A stretch of DNA of 64,000 bases from Bigelowiella natans CCMP2755 (lineage: Eukaryota; Cercozoa; Chlorarachniophyceae): assembly GCA_000320545.1 (NCBI GenBank), contig ADNK01000002.1, positions 1 to 64,000 on the forward strand. Reading direction: 5' to 3'. Under the pieces are notes generated by a model that was not told where the DNA came from, did no database searches, and saw nothing but the letters and a program-made list of their open reading frames with translations. Of the stretch, positions 49,101 to 59,150 are shown in pieces. Within the stretch, counting starts at the first letter, position 1. Each line of letters begins with the position of its first letter. Position numbers and translations under genes: made by a program.

Positions 49101-52100
49101 ATATCGACAAAGGCAAAAAGTACATTAATAAAATATTAAACGAGAAGTACTCTGACATCACCAAGCCGACGACGAAGCCCTCCAGCAAGCTTACCCCAGT
49201 AAAGATCGAGCTAAAGAAGGGATACGAAGAGTGCATCATCAATGACCCAGAACATAGGCGACCGGAAGCGGACTGGGAAAAGATAGAGTGGCAGATCAAT
49301 GAATGGGCAAAGGAAGGGAAGATAGAGCCAAGCAACTCACCATGGAACGTGAGACATGTGCTAGCTAAGAAACCTACTTACCCTTTCTTCCGCCTGGCGC
49401 ACAACTTCATCCGCCACAACCGAGTAATAAAGAGGATCCAGACACCTACACCAAGGATAGATGACGTTATTGAACACGTCATAGGATACAAATACTACTC
49501 TTCCCTAGATAAAAATGAATCATACATGCAGACACCCATCCACAAAACCTCCCGCCCCATTACCGCGTTCTCCAGCAGGCACAGGAAGTGGCACTTCGTC
49601 GTATTCCCTTACGGCCTAAGCATATCAGGGGATGCGTTCAGTAGTCAGAACTACAGGGCATACACACATGATGGGATGGCGTCTGTGTTGTGGGTGTTTG
49701 TGTTTGTGTATGTGGATGATGACATAATATGTACCAACACAGTCGTCGCTCAGATCTTCCTCCTGGAAAATATATTTATTAGGTTTGCACACTTCGGTTT
49801 TACTATTAGACTGCAGAAGTGTACATTCCTAGCTACAAGAATCAAGTGGTGTGGATATTACCTGGAGCAAGGCCGCATCACCCCAAACCCCGAGAAAGTA
49901 GCAGCACTACAGCAAGCCCCTAAACCTAAGAATGCAAAGGAGTTAAAGTCATTCTTGCAGACTGCAGCTTGGATACTACGTAGGTTCTCCCCTACCTACG
50001 CTAGGACTGCAGCTGCTTTTACTACTGCTTACCGGAAGGAGAACTCTGTAGGCCTCAGCTTCGCTAAGGTGTGGGCCAAGGCTGGCCTTGATGCCCACTT
50101 CGATAACCTAATAAAGTTATGCAGCAACACCCTATTGAATGCTAAGCTAGACACTACTAGACCAGCTACCCTATGGACAGACTGGTCTAAGCTAGGTATG
50201 GCTGCTGTACTTACCCAAGACCAGCAGATCATACGGGTGTGGGGCAGGGCCTGCACAGCAGCTGAGGCCAAGTACAGCCCTACAAAAGGAGAGTATAAAG
50301 CCATGACTGAGGCGCAGAGGAAACTAAGATACTACCTGCTGTCGGTGCCCAGCTTCACCTTAATGACTGACCACAAGCCCCTCCTAGGCATCGACCGCAA
50401 GCTCGAAGCGCCTAACGATGAGTATGCAGCTATGAGGGCGGACACGGAAGAGTTTAGGGACAAGAGGACAGTGGTCTACGCACCAGGAGACAAGCAGCTT
50501 GCTGACTATTTCAGCAGGCTGTTCGAAAAGAAAGTCCCTACCCAGGTCACCCCTAGGGTTAACGCGATTACCTTCGAGGACGGCGACTTCCTGCCTGAGC
50601 CAGAGGAGCTCCAGCACCTTCAAGAACACCTGGATAAATACAAACACAAGCATGAGGTACTTAGTGATAGGATATATGTATACACTAATAATGTTAGGCG
50701 TACCTACGTGCCACGGCGGACCAGGGGAGCCCTTCTCTTTACCGCCCATGGACCTGCACACGTAGGAGAAAACCATATCACTGCTCTACTCTACCATTAC
50801 TACTGGCCCTACAAGCTAAAAGAGATAAGGACATACCTGCGTGGCTGCAGGTGCTCCAGCTTGAAGGCGGCAGGCGTCGCCACCAAGGAGTCCAGCAAGA
50901 GCCGTGCATCTAAGAAAATCAAAGCAAGGAACTTCTTAGATATCGTGCAAATTGATGTTTATAAGTACGATGGCTATCACTACCTTACCTTCGTTGATGT
51001 GGCCACTGGAAAGTGCTGGGTTAAAAAGATTATCAAGGTCAACGTTGCTAAGAAGAACAAAGGCTTATATAAGCAGAGGCTTACTAACTGCTACCGTACC
51101 TGGGAGTCTGAGCTCCAGGCTATCCCTGATGAAGTTAGCATAAACAAGATACCAAAGAAGTTACATGTGGATAATGAGACCTCTCTTCTACAGCTACCAC
51201 ACCCTAATATTGATGCCTCACCTGTATACTATGCCCAGTCCAACTCCAAGGTAGAGCGACTCCACCGCACCTTGGCCAACCTAAGCAGGATAAATAGCAC
51301 CACACCAGACAAGATACAAGGGTTAGTAAACGACACCTTCACGTCTGGGGGAGGTATCAAGGATAAGGAGAGGGAAGAAGGCGACGACAACGACGACGAT
51401 ACCGAGAGCGAAGACGAGAAGGTCCCGTACGATGGCCGAGTTCTAAAGGAAGGACAGTATGTTAGGGCCAAGGTAAATCTGAGATCGAGAAATAAACAAG
51501 ACCCCTTCTGGGGTGGCGTTGCAAAGGTTACCGAGAGGAAGGGGAGGAAGCAGTACTACATCTATGATGGGAACAGGGTCACCTTGCGCCACATCAGTCA
51601 CCTAAAGAATTATGATATCGGTGAGAAGCTCCTAGAGGATGTTAAAGTAAACCCTACTGTGTGGGAGCGAGCAATGCCTTGTTTAGGACCCCGACCTAAG
51701 TTCGATGTGGAATATGGAAACAATAAGGTCAGGGTGAACGACGATTGGCGCATGAAGATTGTCTATCTAGGCTACCCTGGATTACGAAATATGGAGAGGG
51801 TAGCTATGAAAATAAAGGACGGAAAATATCAGCTACTCTACCTAGCTGTTCCCGACTTACCCTTTGAGCACTGGTATAAGGTCCTGGGGGACCTTGATGC
51901 AGAGGGCTGGTATGGACACGAACCTAAGGACGAAGGTGAGTTCTGGGTAAGCGACAAAGGAGATAAGGTTAGAGAGGAATCTATTACCTGGTGGTTGGTG
52001 AAGTTCCGAAAGCGATGAAGGTCTAAGGGAATAAGGAAGGAAGGAAGGAGCAACGTGACTTGGGGGAGGTGTAGCGCGTACCACTACGCGGGCACAAGTC

Positions 52101-52838
52101 ACGTGCGACAACAAAGGGGTTGTCGCGGATATAGAATATAGATAACGTAGATATTAATACAGCATAGGCACGTGGGTTCCGGCGGGACTCATGGCAGCAC
52201 ACCGGAAGTGTGCTGCCCCACGTGCGGCGGCATTCGCGAAAGCTTCGCGAATGATTACGCAGTGCACGATTTAATAAAAATATAATCTTTAATAAAAATA
52301 AACACAACTCTTCAAAAGGAAGCAAACGTGCCTTTCCCCCCCCCTGCCTACTTGTGCACGTAGCGCCTCGGCCTGTGAACACCTTACGCGCAACACATTT
52401 GCACGCAGCAGAGCCTCAACAACACTCGTTGCAAGGACTTGTCAGCACCCTGTTGGTGAGAGACACAAAAAATCAGCCGCATCCCATGAAATTGGCATGA
52501 AACAATGAAACAATGAAACAATGATGAAAAACTACATTTCCAAAGTTTTGCAAGACACTGGCATGGATGATGATGAACTGCGTTTCCAAAATGTCGGAAT
52601 GTGAGTGACTTGTGAATCTGAAACAGATTCATGGAGCTCAAGAATGCGACATGAATGTGTGAATGACGCACAACACAATTGGGGTCCTGTTTGTGAATCG
52701 ATTCATGGAGCTTAAGAATGCGACATGAATGTGTGCCTGACGCACATCACAATTGGACTGATGTTTACCACTACGACTCATTTGAGCCCGGTGAAGGAAG
52801 AAGGGTAGTTACATAAGACTCGAAACCTCCATTCTCCC

Positions 52839-52899
<61 letters not shown>

Positions 52900-53726
52900 A
52901 GGAGGACCTTCTACGACGACGAGGAGGACAAGTGTGCTAAGATTGCAAAATTCAAAATTTGAACAAGTTTCGACCTCAATTATCAACCACGTGCGCTTCT
53001 TTGGATGCGAGCAGAAACTACTACTAGCATCAAAAACAAAAAGGTAGCTACCCCTAATACCGTGTTTTAACATCAATCTTACAACCACACAATATGTGCG
53101 CCATAAATTTGTAGGGTAGGAAGTCTGTGGTGCTCAATTCTGAAGCTTGGCTCGAATTTTGCAAAGAAAGGGAGATACTAAAGACCAAAAGCGACGAGCA
53201 GGTGCAGGATTATGGAGACTCCGATAGCGATGAGGAAGAAGCTGACCGAAAAAATAGAAATGAGGTTTAAAAAAATGATCCGGAATCTTCGATTACCTTT
53301 GACATAGTTGTCTTATTAGGGAAGGAAATCCATAGTGATGGACGCAAAGGCATGGGAAGAGCATGCAAAAAAGATTAAGAAAATGTTAGATGATGCAGAA
53401 AAGAAAAATGAAGTATTTGATGGCGGAGATTCCAATGGCAGCAGTGGAGATTTTCAAAAGGTGCTACTTAATGATTTCATTCTCCATTTACTAAAGAGAT
53501 GTTGTAATATTCAGCGTCAGGTAGTTACAATGGATTCATCAAAATCACAGACAAATTCAAGTACGCTTCAAAGCGATGCCAAAGTGGAGGTAAGAATTAT
53601 ATTTAGTAACACTTAGCCGTGAGGGACTTTAATTTCAAGTCAGATCCAATCTGTAGTTTGTTTCACTTTCTTTCCTATTCTTGTCAGAATTTTGGAGAAG
53701 ACAGTGATGAAGATGAAGACGACTGA
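40037..53726 (+). CDS. Unknown 17-exon coiled-coil and acidic protein
   Basis: Exons: 40037-40104, 40257-40333, 40678-40909, 41009-41107, 41342-41440, 41634-41739, 41934-42136, 42309-42356, 42585-42725, 42937-42985, 43131-43160, 43243-43343, 43475-43587, 53120-53264, 53320-53460, 53521-53589 and 53688-53726; all phases agree. It begins MMELDDPENGNDGLRTPP. Exons 3-7 encode a continuous charged helix in which related ERxxSIxxAKxLxxxA units recur. A Thr run follows, then acidic Ser-rich exons. Two adjacent late exons share KSxVxxxxAWxE, so one is probably a duplicate. The protein ends NFGEDSDEDEDD. The intron 43588-53119 is 9.5 kb because it contains transposons. No family was recognised; a structural coiled-coil role is inference. 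Confidence 0.75.
43035..43125. repeat. CA-TA-TG compound microsatellite
   Basis: CA, TA and TG runs abut in that order and end at the CACAG acceptor of the exon at 43131. Because CA and TG are complementary, the RNA could fold back on itself here. Confidence 0.9.
43660..45150. repeat. Transposon-derived intron DNA, degenerate
   Basis: GC-rich, TGCA-rich DNA inside the 9.5-kb intron. Open frames exist on both strands, but none matched a family. GAACCACGTGGGAGACAAG near 44809 resembles motifs at 27382 and 46655, tying it to the neighbouring LINE-like relic. Confidence 0.4.
45150..45715. repeat. Tandem units of about 170-250 bp at the LINE 3' end
   Basis: The string CGAACTGGCTTCAGTGAGGA occurs at about 45198, 45452 and 45617. 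The last two lie within longer near-identical units containing CAAATCAACTGGCTGGTTTT and an AACAATG run. It probably is the 3' untranslated part of the LINE relic on the minus strand. A related fragment is at 52500-52600. Confidence 0.75.
45689..46624 (-). pseudogene. Non-LTR (LINE-type) reverse transcriptase C-terminal remnant
   Basis: A 311-codon frame. It contains CPLCNAEVVQTVNHLIHHC, which fits the CCHC finger (CX2C...HX4C) found after the reverse transcriptase in many non-LTR elements. Upstream it has the basic helical region usual between thumb and finger, but no catalytic FADD-type core. So the element is 5'-truncated or decayed. The first codons are translated AACAATG repeat, not protein. 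The gypsy element has landed about 57 bp beyond its upstream end. Confidence 0.6.
46681..47006 (+). repeat. Gypsy 5' LTR
   Basis: Starts TGTAGCGCGTACCACTACGC (itself a hairpin-forming inverted repeat) and ends GCGCAACA. It contains TTCGCGAAAGCTTCGCGAA and CACACCGGAAGTGTG palindromes and two AATAAAAATA boxes near 46885-46907 that could serve as poly(A) signals. Confidence 0.95.
47010..47028 (+). promoter_or_regulatory. Gypsy candidate primer-binding site
   Basis: TTGGCTTCCACACACGGG lies five bases inside the 5' LTR. It begins with the TGG expected opposite a tRNA 3' CCA, so a tRNA ending ...GGAAGCCA would fit. The tRNA identity is not established. Confidence 0.4.
47046..48227 (+). CDS. Gypsy gag
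   Basis: 393 residues. An acidic, Gln-rich N-terminus is followed by a capsid-like helical domain (WWKNARSILCDFTPNPTEND, then FATRFQDMIDELHDFNY) and a partial zinc knuckle CGYCSRKGKHTAK near the end. In this frame the final Cys of the knuckle is missing; it is supplied by the pol frame (see findings). Gag packages element RNA. Confidence 0.9.
   Translation: MSQQLEEQQDFGSQAVQGHEQKQERKGDTDAKEGGGTPPQAPPGPAPGIKKADAAAEALENFYEADDEDVAAESKKVVMALRALRPRASNYAKLKVSIEYKYQTHDVWAAIMQDIMDYEADLPPEWAALFRNDGGLGASRGTTQSTVKQQQPVQRNTQFMSVKTAPVMITKYNGKRGEARRWWKNARSILCDFTPNPTENDKLKWLAIIKQAMDLYETGRTRIRQLEKIHTTVSGLRDVEAIMKAFVNEQDANSLPQAIRKYRAMMQHEREPVRDFATRFQDMIDELHDFNYNTGDDQARFEEFKLKIKESTYVTEKGYTTMEAAVQAISLREQEQDRKFTSPKVPGIGNINAIKPQRDWYKDREGNRRCGYCSRKGKHTAKTAETGKKDDPG
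48224..52018 (+). CDS. Gypsy pol polyprotein (protease, RT, RNase H, integrase)
   Basis: 1264 residues from ATG 48224, in the -1 frame relative to gag and overlapping its end by four bases; the frame is open from 48191. Protease has LPALWDSGSMPKS near residue 125. Reverse transcriptase runs about 350-560, with FVVFPYGLSISGDAFSS and catalytic VYVDDDII near 493. RNase H has LWTDWSKLGMAA and TLMTDHKPLLG. The integrase N-terminal zinc region has HGPAHVGENH and GCRCSS (CxC where CxxC is usual). The core acids are in VQIDVYKYDG, HVDNETS and NSKVERLHR. A C-terminal SH3-like domain begins GQYVRAKV and an extra tail of about 150 residues follows. No stops; it looks intact. Confidence 0.93.
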   Translation: MTIRQLNEHYEKLKRKKGRGQGYNNSKWQGSNNGKNNKYKNKKQNSINAIQQQINGILDHLKQAPTKTAVPATQDQDKPMTLDDIKNLGVCNINDEDANRTIKVAMTKVKVKDSYGDYKKLPALWDSGSMPKSFISLSTVRRLGLLDQVTKKERKYAQADGSSSMKTVGELMLKLQIPGSDAETQIKTRVAMTLSMELLLGQDALEKLGGIISFYNHKIYFAKLPKKSGRTISQNMIRLDEWTSESSVNALEFMDLADNKLPTPTELRKKNPGKTIRQITELLDKTPPADDWDIDKGKKYINKILNEKYSDITKPTTKPSSKLTPVKIELKKGYEECIINDPEHRRPEADWEKIEWQINEWAKEGKIEPSNSPWNVRHVLAKKPTYPFFRLAHNFIRHNRVIKRIQTPTPRIDDVIEHVIGYKYYSSLDKNESYMQTPIHKTSRPITAFSSRHRKWHFVVFPYGLSISGDAFSSQNYRAYTHDGMASVLWVFVFVYVDDDIICTNTVVAQIFLLENIFIRFAHFGFTIRLQKCTFLATRIKWCGYYLEQGRITPNPEKVAALQQAPKPKNAKELKSFLQTAAWILRRFSPTYARTAAAFTTAYRKENSVGLSFAKVWAKAGLDAHFDNLIKLCSNTLLNAKLDTTRPATLWTDWSKLGMAAVLTQDQQIIRVWGRACTAAEAKYSPTKGEYKAMTEAQRKLRYYLLSVPSFTLMTDHKPLLGIDRKLEAPNDEYAAMRADTEEFRDKRTVVYAPGDKQLADYFSRLFEKKVPTQVTPRVNAITFEDGDFLPEPEELQHLQEHLDKYKHKHEVLSDRIYVYTNNVRRTYVPRRTRGALLFTAHGPAHVGENHITALLYHYYWPYKLKEIRTYLRGCRCSSLKAAGVATKESSKSRASKKIKARNFLDIVQIDVYKYDGYHYLTFVDVATGKCWVKKIIKVNVAKKNKGLYKQRLTNCYRTWESELQAIPDEVSINKIPKKLHVDNETSLLQLPHPNIDASPVYYAQSNSKVERLHRTLANLSRINSTTPDKIQGLVNDTFTSGGGIKDKEREEGDDNDDDTESEDEKVPYDGRVLKEGQYVRAKVNLRSRNKQDPFWGGVAKVTERKGRKQYYIYDGNRVTLRHISHLKNYDIGEKLLEDVKVNPTVWERAMPCLGPRPKFDVEYGNNKVRVNDDWRMKIVYLGYPGLRNMERVAMKIKDGKYQLLYLAVPDLPFEHWYKVLGDLDAEGWYGHEPKDEGEFWVSDKGDKVREESITWWLVKFRKR
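52070..52395 (+). repeat. Gypsy 3' LTR
   Basis: Reads identical to 46681-47006, including the run of nine C. The purine tract TGGGGGAGG at 52061-52069 directly precedes it and is the likely plus-strand primer. Confidence 0.95.
52396..52830. repeat. LINE-related relic downstream of the gypsy element
   Basis: Continues the sequence interrupted by the gypsy insertion. It has AAACAATG repeats at about 52498-52522, a GAAAAACTACATTTCCAAAG motif like that at 45150, and two copies of GATTCATGGAGCT-AAGAATGCGACATGAA 74 bp apart (52628 and 52702). Confidence 0.6.
52841..52897. repeat. (GA)n microsatellite
   Basis: About 28 GA units in the long intron, about 220 bp before the exon at 53120. Confidence 0.95.
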
Positions 53727-54760
53727 TAGCGAGCATTAGGCGTAGATGGGGATGATTGCCACTAGCCATGTTGCTGCACCGACAGGATGCTTTAACAAAA
53801 CATCGGGTGCCGACAATGTGTGATCATGGAGGTGATAATATCCAGCTACTTCTGATGCGATGATTTAGACTTTCACTTGCTAGCTTGTACGCGTTATAAA
53901 CAGCTGCGATGGCTAGTTTGTACGTTATGCGTATCAAGATGTCGTAGGCGGCGTTCTCGATCGTATATCCCATGATCACGATCGATCGCTAGATCGATCA
54001 ACACGGCTCGCATATCGCAATAAAAGCAGCTGGGCTACACATCAAGACATGCACATATGCACAACGTAGCCGCTGCTCGCGCATATATAGCTAGCTTCGT
54101 AGCTACATTACTAGATTAGGGTGACGTACTATTGAAAGAATGCAATCATTTCATTACTCCATCTCATGTAACTGTTATTGCTAGCGCCAACAATGTCCAT
54201 GACTACTAGACTAGATAAGGCGGATCGGATGTAAACGACTGTGTGAATTTTTTATTTTTAAATGTCATCGTGATGTACGTACTAGCTAAGATGCGTCTAT
54301 GACTATGGTCCATACATGTCATGTGATAGAAAATTATGTAAATTATAATATTTATGTATATTATATAGCATGTATATACATGCTACATGGTATATAAAAG
54401 TATATTACGACGAGATAGTATTACGTACGTCTTGCGGTGACACAAATAAATCAACTCCAACATGTATTATGCCAGCTTGTATTCCTAGATTTTAACTTTA
54501 CAAATACATATAATAACGATACTCATTCACCGTGAGATACAATCAAAAGAAGCTTAGTTCGCTTGAATCTCTGAGTTCTGTGTTCCCATGGCTATTCGTC
54601 AATGATTCTACAGAGCGATACTCATCCAACTAGAATAGAATGATTATGTAACCCAAATGTTCCTAATGAACTCCTTTAACTTCGTTCTATGTTCAATACC
54701 GCAAGGTCTTTGTTTATCCTTCTTACTATTACAAGTGTGGGTTCATAACAACGTATTTCT
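53727..54760. other. Intergenic, palindromic-word island
   Basis: No gene seen. GATC/CGAT/CTAG words cluster at 53955-54005 (CGATCGATCGCTAGATCGAT), and TATA-rich inverted words with ACATGCTATATA-type symmetry lie at 54330-54400. The two flanking genes end toward each other here. Confidence 0.5.
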
Positions 54761-56525
54761 TCAGTTGGTATTCCTCATGAAGCCTTTCTTATGAACGTTT
54801 GTAGTGGAATGCTGTTTTTTTCCCATCGGCTTACTCTTCTTCCCTCTTACAGTTGGAGTATGAGAGCTACCTCCGACAGTTACTCTCATTATCCATGAGT
54901 CAAGAGTATCAGAAGCAAGTTTGAATGCAGAAGGGCTTGCCCGCAAAATGTTCTCTGCCGTCTCAGCACCTACCCTTTTCTCTAACTCGCTTCGCACGTG
55001 CATGACTCTATCAGATGATACCCTGAGCATGCCGGGGGATCGTTCTATGACTGCAAGTGCGTGTGATTCAGACCCTAAGGCTTCTGCCAATGCATCATAA
55101 GCATCCATTGCAGTTTTACTAGGAGCTTTAAGGACGGTTGGATTTTTCTTTATCAGTTCCTCTGCTTTATTCTCCCCAAACAGCTTCTTCAAGACCTTCC
55201 AGGATCCTACCATTGTATCTTTGGGTGAGTTAAGCACCCCTGGAGACTGTCGCACCACTTCAAACGAAGATTGTTCCCCAAGAATTTCAACGAGATTATC
55301 CCATGCTCCCTTCACCGTATAGCCAGGGGCACGGAGAAGATCAGGGTTATTTTGCACTGCTCTCAAAGCTTCAGAATGTCCCAAGACATTTTCAAGCACT
55401 TCCCATGCTCCTTGAACAGTATCTCTAGGAGCTTTCAACACTGCTGGGTTTTTCACAACTAATGCAACCGCAACTTCAGGGCCGAAGAGAACCTGCAGTG
55501 CCTCTAATGAGCCTGTCATTGTAGGCCCTGGAGCTGAAAGAACGTTGGGGCATCTTTCACATAATTCAATGGCATCCTCAGCGCCCACCAATGTCTCTAA
55601 CTTTTCCCATGCTCCCCTTATAGTTGGTTCTGCTACTTTAAGGAGAGAAGGGCTCTTGCGTATGAGTGAGGTTGCTTTTTCTCTCCCAACAAATTCAACT
55701 AGAGCATCAAAAGATTTGACCATCGTCGATTCAGGTGATGTTAGTACAACACTGGTACGAGTGACAAGCTGCAGAGCGTCGTCTTCTCCAAATAAAGATT
55801 TGATTACATGCCAAGCACCAGATAGAGTTGTGAGAGGTGTGGCCAGCACTCCAGGTCTTTTTATGAGGATATCCTTGGCCTTTTCAGATCCTACAAGATC
55901 TTCCAAAAACTTGAATGATGAGCGAGCACACAATTCTGGTGCTTTAAAGACACCCGGACTGCGTGACATGACTTTTATGGCGTTCGATAGGCCAACCTGC
56001 TCAACGACAAACTCCCATGTACCTGTAGCGGTACAATTCGCAATTGGACGAAGGCATCCTGTAGGAGTCATAAGTAACTTCGTTGCTTTGCTTGCAGAAA
56101 GTTGCTGCATCATGAGATCCTGGATAGTTCTTCTGGGTTTTTGAAACTGACTATTACCATTATCTGAAAGTTGATGATGATGTCCTCGCACTGCAAGCTC
56201 TCTCCAAGTATCCTTCATAAACACTAACGAATCTGTACCCTCACATACAGACTGGTCATTGAAGTACAAACTGTTTCTATGAAGATGACTAATGTGAAAT
56301 CTTCTCGAAAACGGCAAAGGATGTCCAACACTTCCGCGTCCACTTTGTGTTCGTGTGTACGCAAAGCCACTTCTTAATCGGTAAGGCTCCTAGTAAATTA
56401 AAAAATTATCATTAATTTACAAAGATATAAGCTGAATTTAGTCGTATTGAAATTGTGTGGTAATAAATTACAGCTGGTTGCATGAGGAGAAGCATGAAGA
56501 AGGCTCCAACGACGATAGGTTGCAT
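54761..56525 (-). CDS. mTERF-like helical-repeat protein with signal peptide
   Basis: Exon 1 56525-56472 encodes MQPIVVGAFFMLLLMQPA, a clear hydrophobic signal. An 82-bp intron follows, then exon 2 56389-54761 in phase. About ten tandem units of 36-37 residues follow the pattern GxWxxLxxxxGxxxAxxxxxxxPxxLxAPxxT. Examples are GAWEKLETLVGAEDAIELCE and GAWEVLENVLGHSEALRAVQ. Repeated NPxxLxxP motifs recall mTERF repeats, which bind nucleic acid in mitochondria and plastids. The C-terminus is basic (RGKKSKPMGKKQH). Signal plus basic tail would suit an organelle nucleic-acid binder. Family assignment is by pattern only; another alpha-solenoid is possible. Confidence 0.65.
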
Positions 56526-56639
56526 ACTTGGATGGACGACAACCCCACACACTCCATACACACCAAACATCACCGCCACGTACTATACACGCGCGAACGC
56601 ATGTGCGAACGTGCACAAGGGTGAATTATAGTGTCAAGT

Positions 56640-57447
56640 AGGACGTATGAGAGTAGGGGGGGGTGGGTGTTGTGTTGTGTTCTGACCGACCGTCACTATC
56701 CGGCACTACCTGCTCGTAAGATGCGAAGGTTGTTGTTTCTATTGTATAAGAAATACTCTCATCTGTAGGAAATACGCAGTATCTTTTGCGCCAACTTGAT
56801 TATCACACAAGATTTAGAAGAAGACGACGACAGAAATTGTTCTATGAATTATTGTTATTATTTCAAATAAGTCAGAAAATAAGTATGCAAGGAATGACCA
56901 AAATATGATTTTATTATAACAGTTGAAATCCCAAAGGTGGTTGTCCACGTTCTTGCTGCTGAGAACAAACATGAATGGTAATATTCCCATCATATTTTAT
57001 ACACGTACAACGATGGTGTCAATCAACAAATTTAGAAGTATTCTGCAATGATACAGGTGCTTGTTGGTGATGGGGCTATTGATTTGATGGTGTTGGTGAT
57101 TGCGGTGGTGGAAAGCTTGAACTAGCAATTAGTGGTAAAATACTCGTGCGAGTTAACAATGAAAATGGGATGGCAATAATATGATGGTGATGATAATGAC
57201 CAGAATTACAACGATCGTTGGAAACACCCTGCAGAGTAGGGAGCAGAAGAAATCGTTGTACGCACAAATTGCGTTGAAGAGTGCATATGAGTAGTACTGA
57301 AAGATAGCAGGGTACGAATGGCTCACTGGACCAACGAACAGAAGTGGAACTTTCTTCGTCGTTATCCTGTAGCACCATTGGATAGAGAAAATGGCCATAC
57401 ACTCCAAGTAATGAAACCAAGAAGATAAATGATAGCCTACAGCGCAC
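56640..57447 (-). CDS. Possible secreted or membrane protein, partly resolved
   Basis: A minus-strand frame to 57076 begins after a CTGTAG acceptor at about 57440 with a hydrophobic run (LSFIFLVSLLGVYGHFLYPM). It continues with an acidic stretch and a His/Pro-rich tail. No ATG opens it, so an upstream exon or a later Met is needed. A further open piece, QQERGQPPLGFQLL then stop at about 56921, may be its last exon. It is divergent from the FHA gene, about 120 bp away. No family recognised. Confidence 0.3.
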
Positions 57448-57569
57448 AGCTTATTCTAAGCTTGTTTTGATAACAACTTAGTCTTCGAAGGATAGTTCGA
57501 GGTTCAGCTTTTGTACTCCTTATCTCTATACTTGGTTTTCAACAACACCTTCGTGATAATAAGGCAGCG

Positions 57570-58716
57570 ATGCAACCCAAGTTACTGCTGTCAGGTTGTT
57601 GTTGTTGTTTTTGCTGCTGCTGCTGCTGTTTACCATCTTTTACATATTCCATCATCATCACTATCATCGTACTAAATCGTGACTGGTTCTTGTTCTCCTC
57701 AAAAGTAGAGTCCAGAGCTGCTTCTCGAAGAGGATCATTATCATCATCTTCGTCATCATCATTACCATCTTCAATCAACAGCTGGATGTTAGTCCCTGCT
57801 GGTATTAAAAGCATCGGACTACAGCATGAAGAACGACATCACGACGTTTTTGAAGAAGATGATGAAAACGAAAAGAAAGATGATGAAGAAGAAGAAGGCC
57901 ATTGGAGAAGGGGAGGAGAAAATGTTGTTGTTTTCGGTAAAGCTGCAAACGAGAAAAATACATACAGAGTAGGCAGATTGGAAAATGCAGACATTAAGTT
58001 GACGGGTGCTTCATGTTCAAGGAGGTAATAATGTGATGATGTCATAATTTAGCATCTACTAAGATAAAAGGCTGATCCATAACACAATAGCGTTCATCGA
58101 CTAGCCAATCACATTGATAATTACATTTATGATGATAATAATGATGACACAACTACATCGTTTATCGAGAGATAGGAAAGCAAACTAACCCTAATATTTC
58201 CCTATACATTAGGCATGCCATATTTCGAATTAGCGACAGTAGTCAGAAAGGAGGAGCATCTTCCTTCTCCTCGTCTTCTCATCATCAGCAGCAGTATACA
58301 AAAATCACGGTGACAGATCTAGGGACATCATCAGGCACATTTCTAAATGATCAACGGTAATGATGATGATGATGATGATGATGATGATGTTTAAATTTGT
58401 CGTTCAGTCACATGATCTATTGGATTCACACTTGTATGATATGATGTTAGAATCGTGATGTTGTTGCATACATAGGCTGTCCTCTTTGGTAGAGCGTGAG
58501 TTATGCCATGGGGATGTTATTCGGTTTGGCAAAGGTAGTAGTAGTAGATGTTGATGATGATAGAGGTCAAGGAATAAGAACAATGATTGTGATAATTCAA
58601 GTTAGCCATGAAACAAATGAAAACTACTCTGTATTTTATCGGTGCTTTGTGTCAAATCATAATCAAGAAAAAAACACGGAATATTTTTATACATATATAA
58701 ATATATTATTCTTCGG

Positions 58717-58755
<39 letters not shown>

Positions 58756-59118
58756 GTGCGTGTGTCTGTGTTTGTGAGGCAGGGCAGGGAGGGAGGGAGA
58801 AAGTGAAGGTTAAGGGGGGATAGAGATAGAAGGTGCCTGTTGTCTTAGACTGCTATGGTAGCATTATCATTATTTGTTTACAGCCTCTCTCTTTCTCTTC
58901 TTCCTATTCTCTGAATGTTGATTCTACAGGATCATCGTCAAGTTTTACTGTGAAAGCTCCCAAATCACATCCTTCTACAACATGCCATGATCCATATCTA
59001 CATCGTATTCAAATAGAGCAAGAATATGCTCAGAAAGTCGTTGAAAAGGAGAAGAGTAGACGGTTCTGTAAAACAAAGCCTCTCCTGTTACCAAAAACTA
59101 GCACAAAAGCTACTACTG

Positions 59119-59150
<32 letters not shown>

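Larger units (their letters stand above)
46681..52395 (+). mobile_element. Ty3/gypsy LTR retrotransposon, complete and young
   Basis: A 5,715-bp element with 326-bp LTRs (46681-47006 and 52070-52395) that I read as identical, both starting TG and ending CA. The 4-bp duplication CATT flanks it (46677-46680 and 52396-52399). Gene order gag, protease, reverse transcriptase, RNase H, integrase is the gypsy order. It sits in sense orientation inside an intron of the 40037-53726 gene and within older LINE-related DNA. Confidence 0.96.
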
